Shown: piece by piece, positions 1-8,181 of the stretch
Position numbering within the stretch: the first letter of the stretch is position 1
Layout of the letters: each line of letters begins with the position of its first letter
Assembly: GCA_041287335.1 (NCBI GenBank)
Contig: JBEULM010000038.1
Coordinates: forward strand, 1 to 41,505
DNA from: Hydrogenobacter sp.
Lineage (GTDB): Bacteria; Aquificota; Aquificia; Aquificales; Aquificaceae
DNA length: 41,505 nucleotides
Reading direction: 5' to 3'
Notes under the pieces: generated by a model
Database searches by the model: none
What the model was told of the DNA's origin: nothing
The model's input: only the letters and a program-made list of their open reading frames with translations
Made by a program: the position numbers and the translations under genes

Positions 1-1309
1 CCCCACAAGCCTTATAAACCCTCGTTGTTAATGTACCGTGTGGAATTTGAATTCCCTCAAAAGATACAGGCTTTACATCCGATATGTCCGTTGTTAATGT
101 ACCGTGTGGAATTTGAATACGGAAAAAGACGGGGAGATCAAAAGGATAAGCGTAGAGTTGTTAATGTACCGTGTGGAATTTGAATTATTTTTGAACCTGC
201 TCGCCTCGTCTAATATCAGTGCAAACTTGTTGTTAATGTACCGTGTGGAATTTGAATGTCAATCTTGTGAGTTTTTATGTAGCAGGTGGTTATGGTTGTT
301 AATGTACCGTGTGGAATTTGAATGTTAATAATCCAAACGGTCAGGTATTAAACCCGGGGGTTGTTAATGTACCGTGTGGAATTTGAATGATGTTTTTGTA
401 AATGGTTGCATCTGTGGACCCACGGTTGTTAATGTACCGTGTGGAATTTGAATGTGATGTAGTGTTTGATTGTGTATTATCGGGGTCAAAGTTGTTAATG
501 TACCGTGTGGAATTTGAATTTTACCGCGTCGAAGTTATGGGCGCTCGGGTCTGTATGTTGTTAATGTACCGTGTGGAATTTGAATTCTCAACTGCTTCTT
601 GGTTTAGCACTATGTTGCTCAGTTGTTAATGTACCGTGTGGAATTTGAATCCTCATAATCTATTTCGTAGTCCGTGCCTTCCGTGTATGTTGTTAATGTA
701 CCGTGTGGAATTTGAATTCAGGTGTTGCAACTTCTTCCCTTCTTCTTTGTCTTCGTTGTTAATGTACCGTGTGGAATTTGAATTTTCAGAGTCCACAGCC
801 AGCACCTTTTTGTCCAGAAGTTGTTAATGTACCGTGTGGAATTTGAATCCGTATTTGGATACACTTCTTCCGTGTGGTGAACTGGGTTGTTAATGTACCG
901 TGTGGAATTTGAATGCGACTAATTCTGTCATCACTATAAATAACATCATTTGTTGTTAATGTACCGTGTGGAATTTGAATCATTATGGAATTTTAAATGC
1001 TCCTTGTCGTATTCATGTTGTTAATGTACCGTGTGGAATTTGAATGTTTTCTCTTACAAGCGGGAATGGTGGGAGAAAATGCTGTTGTTAATGTACCGTG
1101 TGGAATTTGAATCGTAGAGGTAGAGGTGGTAATGGCGGGGGTCGTTTTTGTTGTTAATGTACCGTGTGGAATTTGAATCGAGAACAGCAGATTGCGTTGA
1201 TGACTGATGATAAGGTTGTTAATGTACCGTGTGGAATTTGAATATAGGGTATAGTTCTTTTATATTTGTGTTATATTTGTGTTGTTGATGTGGCATGCCC
1301 AATTTAAGC
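1..1309 (+). CRISPR. CRISPR array, 29-nt repeats, 20 repeat copies, left end cut by the window
   Basis: Nineteen identical 29-nt repeats start at 24, 90, 157, 229, 295, 360, 425, 491, 557, 622, 689, 755, 820, 886, 952, 1017, 1084, 1150 and 1215. A twentieth, decayed copy lies at 1281-1309. Spacers are 36-38 nt except one of 43 nt (186-228), and none is duplicated. Each repeat begins GTTGTTAATG and ends GGAATTTGAAT. The A/T-rich GAAT end resembles the 3' ATTGAAAC-type tag of type I-B/III repeats in thermophiles, so the array is probably read on the plus strand with its leader left of the window and the decayed copy as the distal end. Bases 1-23 would be a partial spacer or leader. There are no cas genes here, so the type is inferred. 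Short open frames in this stretch are only the repeat translated again and again. Confidence 0.98.
1281..1309 (+). repeat. Decayed terminal CRISPR repeat overlapping the secF stop codon
   Basis: This copy keeps GTTGTT at its start and the AATTT core near its end, but matches the consensus repeat at only about 19 of 29 positions. It is spaced 37 nt after the last perfect repeat, exactly like a normal repeat-spacer unit. Degeneration is typical of the leader-distal end of an array. Its last 6 nt (1304-1309) contain the stop codon of the convergent secF gene, so array and gene directly abut. Confidence 0.85.
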
Positions 1310-2170
1310 TTTTTGAAGCCCCACTTTAAAAAACTTTCTTTTTATATCCAGCATTAAAGCACTTGCAACAAATATGGAAGACAGAGTACCAACAGCTATA
1401 CCTATAACAAAGGCAAACATTATATTAGACAAAACAGGACCGCCCAAGAGGAATAAGGCAAAAGCCACTACAAAAACTGTCATAGAGGTCATAAGAGTTC
1501 TCGCTAAAGTTTGATTTATTGACAAATTTATTATCTGTTTAAGGTCTGCTGTCTTTCTAATCTTCAAGTTCTCCCTTATCCTGTCAAAAACCACAACTGT
1601 GTCTGATACAGAGTAACCAGCAACTATAAGAAAGGAAGCCACTACATCAAGATTTATCTCCTTCTGCGTAAGAGAGTAAGCGCCTATAACTACAAGCACA
1701 TCGTGAGCGAGAGCGATTATACCGCTAAGAGACCATACGGGTTCAAACCTGTATCCTAAATAAAGGAGTATTCCACCTATAGCTACGAGAAGTGACCACA
1801 TGGCTTTTTTCCTAAGTTCACTGCTTATAACTCCACCTATGGTTTCCATACTTACTATTTCTGCATTCCCGAGCTTTCTGAGAGCATCAAGAGCTTTTTC
1901 CTTTGGTTCTCCAATTTTGAGTTTTACTAAGACAGTACCGGAAGCTGTATCTTGAACTTGCACAGAGCTTAATCCTGCTTTTTCCACAGCCTCTCTCACT
2001 TTACCTATGTCAACTTTTGGGAAGTATCTTACCTCTATTACCGTTCCTCCAGTGAAGTCAAGTCCAAGATTGAGACCTTTCCAGTAAAGTGAAAGGATGC
2101 TTACGATCACTAGAACCGCAGAGATTACATACGCATAAAACCTCAAAGCCATAAAGTCTATCTGTTTCAT
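1304..2170 (-). CDS. secF: Protein translocase subunit SecF
   Basis: SecF, 288 residues, a normal length for the family. It is an inner-membrane RND-type protein that with SecD uses the proton gradient to help pull proteins through SecYEG. A first membrane segment at about residues 11-28 is followed by the conserved LGLDFTGGT motif (about 35-43), a periplasmic P1-like domain, then five more hydrophobic segments. The conserved 'GYSVSDTVVVFDRIREN' signature of the fourth segment is present. It follows the mgtC-like gene by 11 nt on the minus strand and is probably the last gene of that unit. SecD is not in the window, so secD and secF are not adjacent here. The stop codon lies inside the decayed end of the CRISPR array. 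Confidence 0.95.
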   Translation of the reverse strand: MKQIDFMALRFYAYVISAVLVIVSILSLYWKGLNLGLDFTGGTVIEVRYFPKVDIGKVREAVEKAGLSSVQVQDTASGTVLVKLKIGEPKEKALDALRKLGNAEIVSMETIGGVISSELRKKAMWSLLVAIGGILLYLGYRFEPVWSLSGIIALAHDVLVVIGAYSLTQKEINLDVVASFLIVAGYSVSDTVVVFDRIRENLKIRKTADLKQIINLSINQTLARTLMTSMTVFVVAFALFLLGGPVLSNIMFAFVIGIAVGTLSSIFVASALMLDIKRKFFKVGLQKA

Positions 2171-2181
2171 ATAGGAGTATT

Positions 2182-2847
2182 TTACAATATTTCTAAACTC
2201 CTGATACTCTTTTCTTTTAGGAGTTTATTTAGAAGTATGTATTTCATCTCTTGCGTAAGCTCACTTTCTACGCTTATCTGAAATCCACCATTTATTTTTG
2301 ATATCTTCCGTAATCTAAAGTTACCTATAAGATCCCTCAAGTAAGATATAGGATCTTCCACATAATCAATAGTTATATCTATTACATACCTGTTACCTGT
2401 GTTGATAAATTCCCTCTCTATCTTGCTCATTATGGAAAGGGTAAGAAGTAAAAGTAGGAACGCAAACACAGATAAAAGATACATACCCGCACCTATGGAA
2501 AGACCTATACCGGCTGTTGTCCAAAGGCTTGCCGCTGTGGTAAGACCTTTTATGGAAACACCTATCCTTATGATAGCGCCTGCGCCAAGAAACCCTATAC
2601 CAGTTATAACTTGGGAAGCTATCCTTGAAGGATCAACGCCTGTCCCTTGACCGTACGAGTAAGGTATATACAGAGAAAGTATGCTCATAAGAGCAGAGCC
2701 GAGTGCAAGGACAGAGTGAGTCCGAAAACCTGCCGGTTGTCTTCTCTTTTCTCTCTCCAACCCAATGAGAGATCCAGCAATAAAGGAGAGAGAAAGCCTC
2801 AACAAACCTTCCCAAAGAGGGAAAGGTAAATGTTCCGCAAAATTCAT
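2182..2847 (-). CDS. MgtC/SapB-family membrane protein
   Basis: A 221-residue protein with an N-terminal MgtC domain: about five hydrophobic segments in residues 10-140 and the family signature 'GSLIGLEREKRRQPAGFRTH' (about 26-45), followed by 'GIGFLGAGAII'. The C-terminal 70 residues look like a small soluble ACT-like regulatory domain. MgtC proteins are tied to growth at low Mg2+ and, in pathogens, to inhibition of the F1Fo ATPase; the role in a free-living thermophile is unknown. It starts 14 nt after the exporter ATPase. A TAAAAT hexamer at 2854-2859 lies 6 nt before the ATG, so it may have its own promoter in addition to operon read-through. Confidence 0.85.
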   Translation of the reverse strand: MNFAEHLPFPLWEGLLRLSLSFIAGSLIGLEREKRRQPAGFRTHSVLALGSALMSILSLYIPYSYGQGTGVDPSRIASQVITGIGFLGAGAIIRIGVSIKGLTTAASLWTTAGIGLSIGAGMYLLSVFAFLLLLLTLSIMSKIEREFINTGNRYVIDITIDYVEDPISYLRDLIGNFRLRKISKINGGFQISVESELTQEMKYILLNKLLKEKSIRSLEIL

Positions 2848-2861
2848 ACCACCATTTTAGA

Positions 2862-3629
2862 TTAGGGTGAGCTTTCTGTAAAGACCTTAGTGCTATCACA
2901 AATATACTTTTCCAAAACTTCTTCCGTTTTTCCCATCTCACGTATAGTGTGATTGTCTATCCACATTACCCTGTCACACACGCTTCTTATTTCCTCAATA
3001 GAGTGCGAGACAAAGATCATAGTAACTCCCTTATCCTTAAACTCTTTCATTTTTTTCAGGCATTTCTTCTGAAAATTTACGTCACCCACAGCCAGAACCT
3101 CATCTATGAGGAGTATGTCAGGATCAAGATGCGCCACTACGGAAAAGGCAAGTCTCGCTACCATACCTGAGGAATAAGTCCTTAGGGGTTGGTCAATAAA
3201 TTCACCCAGTTCCGAAAATTCTATTATGCTGTCCATTTTTTTCATAACTTCTTTTCTCGTCATACCCATAAGAACACCGTTGAGGATTATATTTTCCCTA
3301 CCTGTCAACTCTTTGTGGAATCCCGCACCAAGCTCCAAAAGTGGGTAAACTTTCCCCCTGACTGTAATTTTACCCTTTGTGGGCTTTATTACACCTGCTA
3401 TCAAACCCAGTATGGTACTTTTACCCGCACCGTTTTTACCTATTATCCCAAATGTTTCACCTTTATAGACCTCAAAGGATACATCTCTGAGAGCTTCAAA
3501 GTGACGATTTCTCAGCTCCCTGAGGGATGAAGGTAGAGTCAGTAAGAACTTTTTTAATCCTGCGGTCATGTGAGAATAAAAAGGATAAGACTTACTTACC
3601 CTTTCAAAAATGATGACCGTTTGGTTCAT
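2862..3629 (-). CDS. Polysaccharide/O-antigen exporter ATP-binding protein (Wzt/KpsT type)
   Basis: ABC ATPase that with the upstream permease should export an undecaprenyl-linked or capsular polysaccharide across the inner membrane. Walker A is GIIGKNGAGKST, the signature is 'LRTYSSGMVARLAFSV' and Walker B is 'DILLIDEVLAVGD', the last typical of the Wzt/KpsT/TagH branch. The ATG at 3629 is preferred over one eight codons upstream because it sits in a TAATG overlap with the permease stop and has GAGG about 7 nt upstream. At 255 residues it lacks the C-terminal sugar-binding extension of Wzt proteins that recognise a specific O-antigen cap, so it resembles KpsT. No glycosyltransferases lie in the window. 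Confidence 0.88.
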   Translation of the reverse strand: MNQTVIIFERVSKSYPFYSHMTAGLKKFLLTLPSSLRELRNRHFEALRDVSFEVYKGETFGIIGKNGAGKSTILGLIAGVIKPTKGKITVRGKVYPLLELGAGFHKELTGRENIILNGVLMGMTRKEVMKKMDSIIEFSELGEFIDQPLRTYSSGMVARLAFSVVAHLDPDILLIDEVLAVGDVNFQKKCLKKMKEFKDKGVTMIFVSHSIEEIRSVCDRVMWIDNHTIREMGKTEEVLEKYICDSTKVFTESSP

Positions 3630-4444
3630 TACAAAACCTCTGCGAACTTCCAAGACAGCTTCTTAAAAAGTGCGTAACCTGAAAGAAATATAACGAAAGC
3701 GTAGAAATAGCTTAGCAACATAAAGTGAATGTCAAGAGGCTCATCCAAGAATAATCTTCTCCAGTTTATCAAGAGTCCGGATATAGGATTGAGATAGAGT
3801 ATGTATCTGTAATTATGCGGTATCATATCCTCACTGTAAATGACGGGTGTCAAGTAAAACAAAAGGGTAAGAAGTATACTCACCAGCCTATCTAAATCAC
3901 GAAAAAAAAGATGCAGAGAAGAAACCACAAGGGATACACCGTAGTTAATCATAAATTGTGGCAAAAAAAGGCATATCAAATATAAGACAAACCAAAGACT
4001 CGGACTTTTATCATAAAAATACATAAAAAGTAATATGACCGGCAATGATAGGAGAAAGTGCAAAGAGTGATTTATAACTGACGAGAGAGGTATAAGCTCT
4101 CTGGGAAAGTTAAGCTTTTTTATAAGAGAAGCGTTATCCATAAGCACAAAAAGGGAAGAGCTTACCGAGTTAGAAAACCACTGCCAAGGGAACAATCCCG
4201 TTATTAAAAAGAGAGGATAGTCCTCCAGTCTAACTTTCATAAAAACTTTAAAGGCTAAGTAAAACATTAAAGCGAAGGCAAGGGGATGCATAACAGACCA
4301 AAAATACCCAAATACGCTATTTTTGTACCTGACCTTTATTTCCTTCTGGGTGAGAACATATACAAGATCAAACAGATACACGATCATAGGAAAATTATAA
4401 AACTGACTGTAGAGATTACGTTTTATCGTTATGATAAAGATCAT
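3629..4444 (-). CDS. Polysaccharide exporter ABC-2 permease (Wzm/KpsM type)
   Basis: Inner-membrane permease with six predicted hydrophobic segments. The N-terminal 'LTQKEIKVRYKNSVFGYFWSVMHPL' region is the hallmark of Wzm/KpsM/TagG-type ABC-2 permeases, and the 'YLTPVIYS' and 'LNPISGLL' stretches near the C-terminus also fit. The ATG at 4444 is chosen; an in-frame TTG at 4462 is possible but would place the start on top of the promoter of the divergent gene at 4479. It is translationally coupled to the ATPase through TAATG. The substrate is unknown; lipopolysaccharide O-chain is plausible given rfaE1 elsewhere in the window. Confidence 0.87.
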   Translation of the reverse strand: MIFIITIKRNLYSQFYNFPMIVYLFDLVYVLTQKEIKVRYKNSVFGYFWSVMHPLAFALMFYLAFKVFMKVRLEDYPLFLITGLFPWQWFSNSVSSSLFVLMDNASLIKKLNFPRELIPLSSVINHSLHFLLSLPVILLFMYFYDKSPSLWFVLYLICLFLPQFMINYGVSLVVSSLHLFFRDLDRLVSILLTLLFYLTPVIYSEDMIPHNYRYILYLNPISGLLINWRRLFLDEPLDIHFMLLSYFYAFVIFLSGYALFKKLSWKFAEVL

Positions 4445-4466
4445 AAAATAAGACCCTAACAATCTC

Positions 4467-4472
4467 TATAAT
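4467..4472 (+). promoter_or_regulatory. -10 element for the gene at 4479
   Basis: A perfect TATAAT ends 6 nt before the ATG at 4479. With normal -10 to start spacing, transcription would begin at or beside the A of the start codon. A GGTGGT between the two could act as a weak ribosome site only if transcription starts further upstream. Confidence 0.5.
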
Positions 4473-4478
4473 GGTGGT

Positions 4479-4688
4479 ATGGAAAAGCTCAGGTGTTTGG
4501 TTATAGACCTTGAAGGAACTACCAAAGAGATAACACAGAGACTCAACGAGGTTATTTCAGGTATAGAACAAGAAGGGGGAACCGTTAAAGATGTGAAGGT
4601 TACTCACGCGAGAGAACATGGTATAGATGGTTTTGTGGTACTCTACACGATAACTTATAAAGTATCCAGAGAGATATCAGAGGAATGA
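4479..4688 (+). CDS. Small conserved-looking protein of unknown function
   Basis: A 69-residue soluble protein with no family that can be named. It alternates likely beta strands (LRCLVIDL, FVVLYTITYKV) with one amphipathic helix (about residues 14-32), giving a small alpha/beta pattern with no cysteines beyond Cys6 and no signal peptide. It overlaps the next gene by 4 nt (ATGA), so the two are co-translated and probably act together or are at least co-expressed. The start is supported by the -10 element just upstream and by the tight coupling downstream. Confidence 0.65.
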   Translation: MEKLRCLVIDLEGTTKEITQRLNEVISGIEQEGGTVKDVKVTHAREHGIDGFVVLYTITYKVSREISEE

Positions 4689-4906
4689 TAATTGAGGTGA
4701 GAGCAAAACCTAAAGCAAAAAAGGAGTATGTGAAGGTAATTGCTGACAGTTTGTATGAAGTTGCGACTAAAGAGCCTCCGCAAGAGGGGAGAGCTAACGA
4801 AAGGATAGCTGAGCTTCTTTCCGAACACTTTGGCATACCCAAAAACCGTGTAAAACTGATAAAAGGAGAAAGGTCAAGGGTTAAACTTTTTCGGTTAGAT
4901 TTATGA
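4685..4906 (+). CDS. DUF167 / YggU (UPF0235) family protein
   Basis: A 73-residue protein matching the DUF167 family: an initial strand 'IIEVRAKPKAKKEYV', then the conserved 'EPPQEGRANERIAELLSEHFGIPKNRVKLIKGERSRVK' core. Structures of the family show a small alpha/beta fold; its biochemical role is not established. It is coupled to the preceding gene by ATGA. Its last 26 nt overlap the 3' end of the convergent gph gene. Confidence 0.88.
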   Translation: MIIEVRAKPKAKKEYVKVIADSLYEVATKEPPQEGRANERIAELLSEHFGIPKNRVKLIKGERSRVKLFRLDL

Positions 4907-5516
4907 TATCCGCTGGTTTTGAAAGAATAAAGTCGGGTTTTACACCATCCAATCTTACATAACCCCATGTTGCAAGTGCTGTCCAGACACCTGCATCTTT
5001 ACCTGCACGCACATCGGCATCCGTATCACCTATCATTATGGCATGCTCATTGTCCACATTCAAAGAGTCCAACACTTTTCTTACAGGCAATGGGGAAGGT
5101 TTTTTTTCTGGAAAAGTGTCTCCGCCTACTATAATGTCAAAGTACTGGGAAAGATTTAGTCTTCTAAGTATTTCAACAGAAAGATCTTCCATCTTGTTGG
5201 TTACAACAGCAAGGTAATTTCCTTCTGCCTTAAGGTACGTCAAAACCTCTTTGATACCTTCGTAAGACCTCGTGTAAACTACCGGGTTCTCCCTGTAATA
5301 TTTCCTAAAAAGCTTCAGAGCAATTTCCACCTCATTGTCTGGAAAAAGCTTCTCTATAAGCTTTCTCGCTCCACCTCCGATCAATTTCTTTATATCTTCA
5401 GGACACACCTCATCTTTTCCCAGATCACGAAGTACGCTGTTTACACACATGCCTATATCTAAGTGAGAGTCTATAAGTGTTCCGTCAAGATCAAAAATGA
5501 AAAGCTTCAGGCGCAT
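4881..5516 (-). CDS. gph: HAD-family phosphatase, phosphoglycolate phosphatase-like
   Basis: A 211-residue haloacid-dehalogenase hydrolase. Motif I FDLDGTLIDS (residues 8-17) supplies the nucleophile and acid Asp, a helical cap follows, motif II is 'VVTNK', motif III is the Lys in 'KKPSP', and motif IV is 'MIGDTDADVRAG'. The length and cap type fit Gph, which dephosphorylates 2-phosphoglycolate, but beta-phosphoglucomutase-like or pyrophosphatase (PpaX) activity cannot be excluded from sequence. Its first codons overlap the 3' end of the thioredoxin-like gene by 10 nt, so the two form a coupled pair. Confidence 0.82.
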   Translation of the reverse strand: MRLKLFIFDLDGTLIDSHLDIGMCVNSVLRDLGKDEVCPEDIKKLIGGGARKLIEKLFPDNEVEIALKLFRKYYRENPVVYTRSYEGIKEVLTYLKAEGNYLAVVTNKMEDLSVEILRRLNLSQYFDIIVGGDTFPEKKPSPLPVRKVLDSLNVDNEHAIMIGDTDADVRAGKDAGVWTALATWGYVRLDGVKPDFILSKPADIINLTEKV

Positions 5517-5992
5517 TTCCTCTCTTTCAGATATTCCTGAAGCTTTTTCCTTGTATATTCGTTATCCTTAACGTAGTCCAAAACGCACGCAAAAGTTTCA
5601 GGTTCTAAATAACCGGGGATGCTGAGGACTATGTCACCCTTTCTGTCGTAAAAGAGAAGGTAAGGGAAAGAATTTACACCCAACATCTTTGCAATCTGAT
5701 TTTCTTCACTTACACCCTCTTCCTTACCGAACTTGTATCTGACCTTTGCGTTACTTTCATAAAGTAGCTTGTATACATCTATACCCGCAAGAGCCTTCTT
5801 TAACCTTTCATCACTGCGCATGTCTTTATCCAACTGCTTGCAATAAATACAGCTCTCACTCTCCACTATTAGGAGATTGTGTTCACCCTTAGGTGTTATA
5901 TCTTTTATCTCTGCGGAACTTTGGCTTTTGCTCGTTTTACAGGAAAAAAGTGTTATCATCAAAAGGATAAATATAGGAACTAACTTTCTCAT
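5507..5992 (-). CDS. Thioredoxin-fold lipoprotein (SoxW/DsbC-like)
   Basis: An exported thioredoxin-like protein. The N-terminus MRKLVPIFILLMITLFSC is a lipoprotein signal with a Leu-Phe-Ser-Cys lipobox, so it is probably anchored in the periplasm. The mature part has a thioredoxin fold with an active site ESCIYCKQL (CxxC) and a cis-Pro in 'NSFPYLLFYD'. The insertion between active site and cis-Pro resembles SoxW or thiol:disulfide interchange proteins of sulfur oxidisers. The start at 5992 is preferred because it opens the signal peptide; ATGs at 6010 and 6034 would only lengthen the n-region. Its role could be to keep periplasmic c-type cytochromes or Sox proteins reduced. Confidence 0.8.
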   Translation of the reverse strand: MRKLVPIFILLMITLFSCKTSKSQSSAEIKDITPKGEHNLLIVESESCIYCKQLDKDMRSDERLKKALAGIDVYKLLYESNAKVRYKFGKEEGVSEENQIAKMLGVNSFPYLLFYDRKGDIVLSIPGYLEPETFACVLDYVKDNEYTRKKLQEYLKERKCA

Positions 5993-6047
5993 ACTGAATA
6001 TTTTATGCATAGCTAACTCTTCAGACAAGTTCAAGAAGTCATTGTGT

Positions 6048-6053
6048 TATCAT
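6048..6053 (+). promoter_or_regulatory. -10-like element for hemE
   Basis: TATCAT, 5 of 6 matches to the consensus, ends 8 nt before the hemE ATG at 6062. There is no Shine-Dalgarno sequence in the T-rich stretch between, so a leaderless or very short-leader mRNA is likely. Confidence 0.45.
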
Positions 6054-6061
6054 TTTTTTCT

Positions 6062-7072
6062 ATGAAAGACAGTCCTCTTTTGAAAAGTTTAAGAGGGGAA
6101 ATCTTAGAGAGATTTCCTGTGTGGCTTATGCGTCAAGCAGGAAGGTATATGAAGGAATATAGGGAATTAAGGAAAAAGGAGAGAGACTTTTTAAGCTTCT
6201 GTAAAAATGTAGAACTGGCTATTAAGGTAAGTCTTCTCCCCCTTGAACTTCTGGGTGTTGATGCTTTGATAATATTCTCGGATATACTTGTCCCCCTTGA
6301 GCCTATGGGTGTTTCTGTTGAGTTTAAGAATGGGGAAGGTCCCACAATTTTCTGGAATGGGAATATCAAAAGCCTCAAGAGGATATCTTATAACTCCGTG
6401 GAGTTTGTCAATGAGATAATAAAAGGTGTTAAATCTGCTCAAAAGGAGGTCCCGATTATAGGGTTCTGCGGTGCGCCTTTTACCTTACTCTCATACATGA
6501 TAGAGGGTGGATCAGGGAAAGAAGTGAAGAACACCAAGTTATACATGTGGAAAGGAGAAGGATACCACACCTTGATGAATCTGCTTGTGGAAAACCTACT
6601 TGAGTATGTTAAAGGGCAGGTTCTCGCCGGTGCGGACATCATCCAGATTTTTGACAGCTGGGCTATGTACCTTCCTTATGAGGACTACAAAGATTATGCG
6701 GAAACGTACCTAAGGAAACTTTTTGAGGGAATAAAAAAACAGTTTGATGTACCACTCATTTATTTTTACAGAGGTTCTGGTTCTTTTCTGCACGTCTTGG
6801 AGGATCTTCCCGTAGATGCTATCTCTGTTGACTGGACTGTTGATATGGTCGGTGCTATGAAGGACATTAAAAAAGCTTTTCAAGGAAATCTTGATCCGAG
6901 CGTGTTATACACCGATGAAGACACAATACAGAGGAAGGTACTTGAACTTCTCAGGTGTATCCCGAGAAAGACGAAGTATATCTTTAACCTCGGACATGGG
7001 CTTATGCCTGATATGGATTTTCAAAAGGTTAAACTCCTTGTAGATACAGTAAAAAGCTACAAAATAGCATGA
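6062..7072 (+). CDS. hemE: Uroporphyrinogen decarboxylase HemE
   Basis: HemE decarboxylates the four acetate groups of uroporphyrinogen III to give coproporphyrinogen III, the branch committed to heme. The signature FPVWLMRQAGRYMKEYR is at about residues 19-35, with the substrate-binding Arg pair, and 'GFCGAPFTLLSYMIEG' and the C-terminal 'NLGHGLMPD' motif follow. 336 residues is normal. The ATG at 6062 is chosen over one at 6044 because family members start a few residues before this point and a -10 element sits just upstream. It heads an operon: it overlaps trm1 by 4 nt (ATGA). Confidence 0.95.
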   Translation: MKDSPLLKSLRGEILERFPVWLMRQAGRYMKEYRELRKKERDFLSFCKNVELAIKVSLLPLELLGVDALIIFSDILVPLEPMGVSVEFKNGEGPTIFWNGNIKSLKRISYNSVEFVNEIIKGVKSAQKEVPIIGFCGAPFTLLSYMIEGGSGKEVKNTKLYMWKGEGYHTLMNLLVENLLEYVKGQVLAGADIIQIFDSWAMYLPYEDYKDYAETYLRKLFEGIKKQFDVPLIYFYRGSGSFLHVLEDLPVDAISVDWTVDMVGAMKDIKKAFQGNLDPSVLYTDEDTIQRKVLELLRCIPRKTKYIFNLGHGLMPDMDFQKVKLLVDTVKSYKIA

Positions 7073-8181
7073 TAAGAGAGGGAAAAGTCTTTCTTGATAT
7101 AAAGCTACCTCAGGTTATATCCTCGCGTATGCCTGTCTTTTACAACCCTGATATGGTTGTAAACAGGGATATGAGTCTTTTGATCGTTTTAGCTTTTGTC
7201 GGTGAAGGTGCTGTTGTATGTGATCCAATGGGCGCAAGCGGTGTGAGGAGTCTTAGGTTTCTCCTTGAGGCAGGGGCATCCAAAGTCATATACAACGATA
7301 TAAACCTAAAAGCTTTGGAGGAATTTAAAAGACTTATAGAGATAAATGGTGCTGATGGTTCTAAAATAGAATTCTATTCGGAAGATGCCTCTTTGCTTTT
7401 GAGAAAGCTGAAGGGATGTGACTATGTGGATATAGATCCTTTTGGATCGCCTGTAACATTCTTAGAGAGTGGGATTCTCCCCGTGAAGAGATCCGGTCTT
7501 TTAGGTGTTTCCGCGACAGACACCGCGGTGCTTTCTGGAACTTATCCTTTGACGTGTATAAGAAGATACGGTTCAAAACCGTTGCTTGAAGCTGAATTTT
7601 ACCACGAAGTAGGTATAAGGATACTCATAAAAAAGGTTGTAGAAGAAGGAGCTAAAATGGATTTTGCCATTATACCTATATTTTGTTACTCTCACAAGCA
7701 TCACTTTAAAGTCTTCTTCAAAAAGGAGTTAGGTGCAAGGAGAGCTGATGAAGTATTGAAAAATCTTGGATACATCACATACTGTTCAAACTGTCTGTAT
7801 AGGGAAGTTGCGCGCTTGGAAAGTATGAAAGAGTTCTGTCCAATTTGCACAAATAAAATGCTCTATGCTGGACCTTTGTGGATCGGTAAGCTCTGGGATG
7901 AAAAGCTCGTAGATAAAGTATGGGAGCTGAAAGATAGGATCATCCTAAGTCAAAATAGTCTAAAACTCCTCAAAAGAATAAAGGAGGAGGCAAAGAAACA
8001 AACTGTGGGCTTTTACACACTTTCTGCAATAGGAGAAAGGTTAAAAGTAAGCAACCTACCTACACTGAAAAAGATAATTTTCCTCACAGATGGTACAAGA
8101 ACTCACTTTAGTGGAGAAGGCTTTAGAACGCTTTTGAATCATAGAGATCTTCTCAAACTTGTGGAGAACATAAAAGGATGA
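7069..8181 (+). CDS. trm1: tRNA (guanine-N2)-dimethyltransferase, archaeal/eukaryal type (Trm1)
   Basis: A 370-residue Trm1-family enzyme that makes N2-methyl- and N2,N2-dimethylguanosine in tRNA (position 26, and also 27 in the Aquifex enzyme) using S-adenosylmethionine. Visible are the 'NPDMVVNRDMS' motif, the SAM-binding 'VCDPMGASGVRSLRF', the catalytic 'YVDIDPFGSPVTFLES' motif, and a zinc site made by 'CSNC' and 'CPIC' about 15 residues apart. The family is otherwise almost restricted to archaea and eukaryotes; Aquifex is the well-known bacterial exception, which supports placing this organism in the Aquificales. It is coupled to hemE and to the next gene by ATGA overlaps. Confidence 0.93.
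   Translation: MIREGKVFLDIKLPQVISSRMPVFYNPDMVVNRDMSLLIVLAFVGEGAVVCDPMGASGVRSLRFLLEAGASKVIYNDINLKALEEFKRLIEINGADGSKIEFYSEDASLLLRKLKGCDYVDIDPFGSPVTFLESGILPVKRSGLLGVSATDTAVLSGTYPLTCIRRYGSKPLLEAEFYHEVGIRILIKKVVEEGAKMDFAIIPIFCYSHKHHFKVFFKKELGARRADEVLKNLGYITYCSNCLYREVARLESMKEFCPICTNKMLYAGPLWIGKLWDEKLVDKVWELKDRIILSQNSLKLLKRIKEEAKKQTVGFYTLSAIGERLKVSNLPTLKKIIFLTDGTRTHFSGEGFRTLLNHRDLLKLVENIKG

Noticed and set aside
104-983. Short open frames of 60-75 codons across the CRISPR array
   Set aside because: They contain the same peptide again and again because they translate the repeat; no ribosome sites and no conserved protein features.
1304-4462. secD beside secF
   Set aside because: The neighbouring genes are MgtC-like and an ABC exporter; no SecD motif is present, and separate secD and secF loci are also found in Aquifex.
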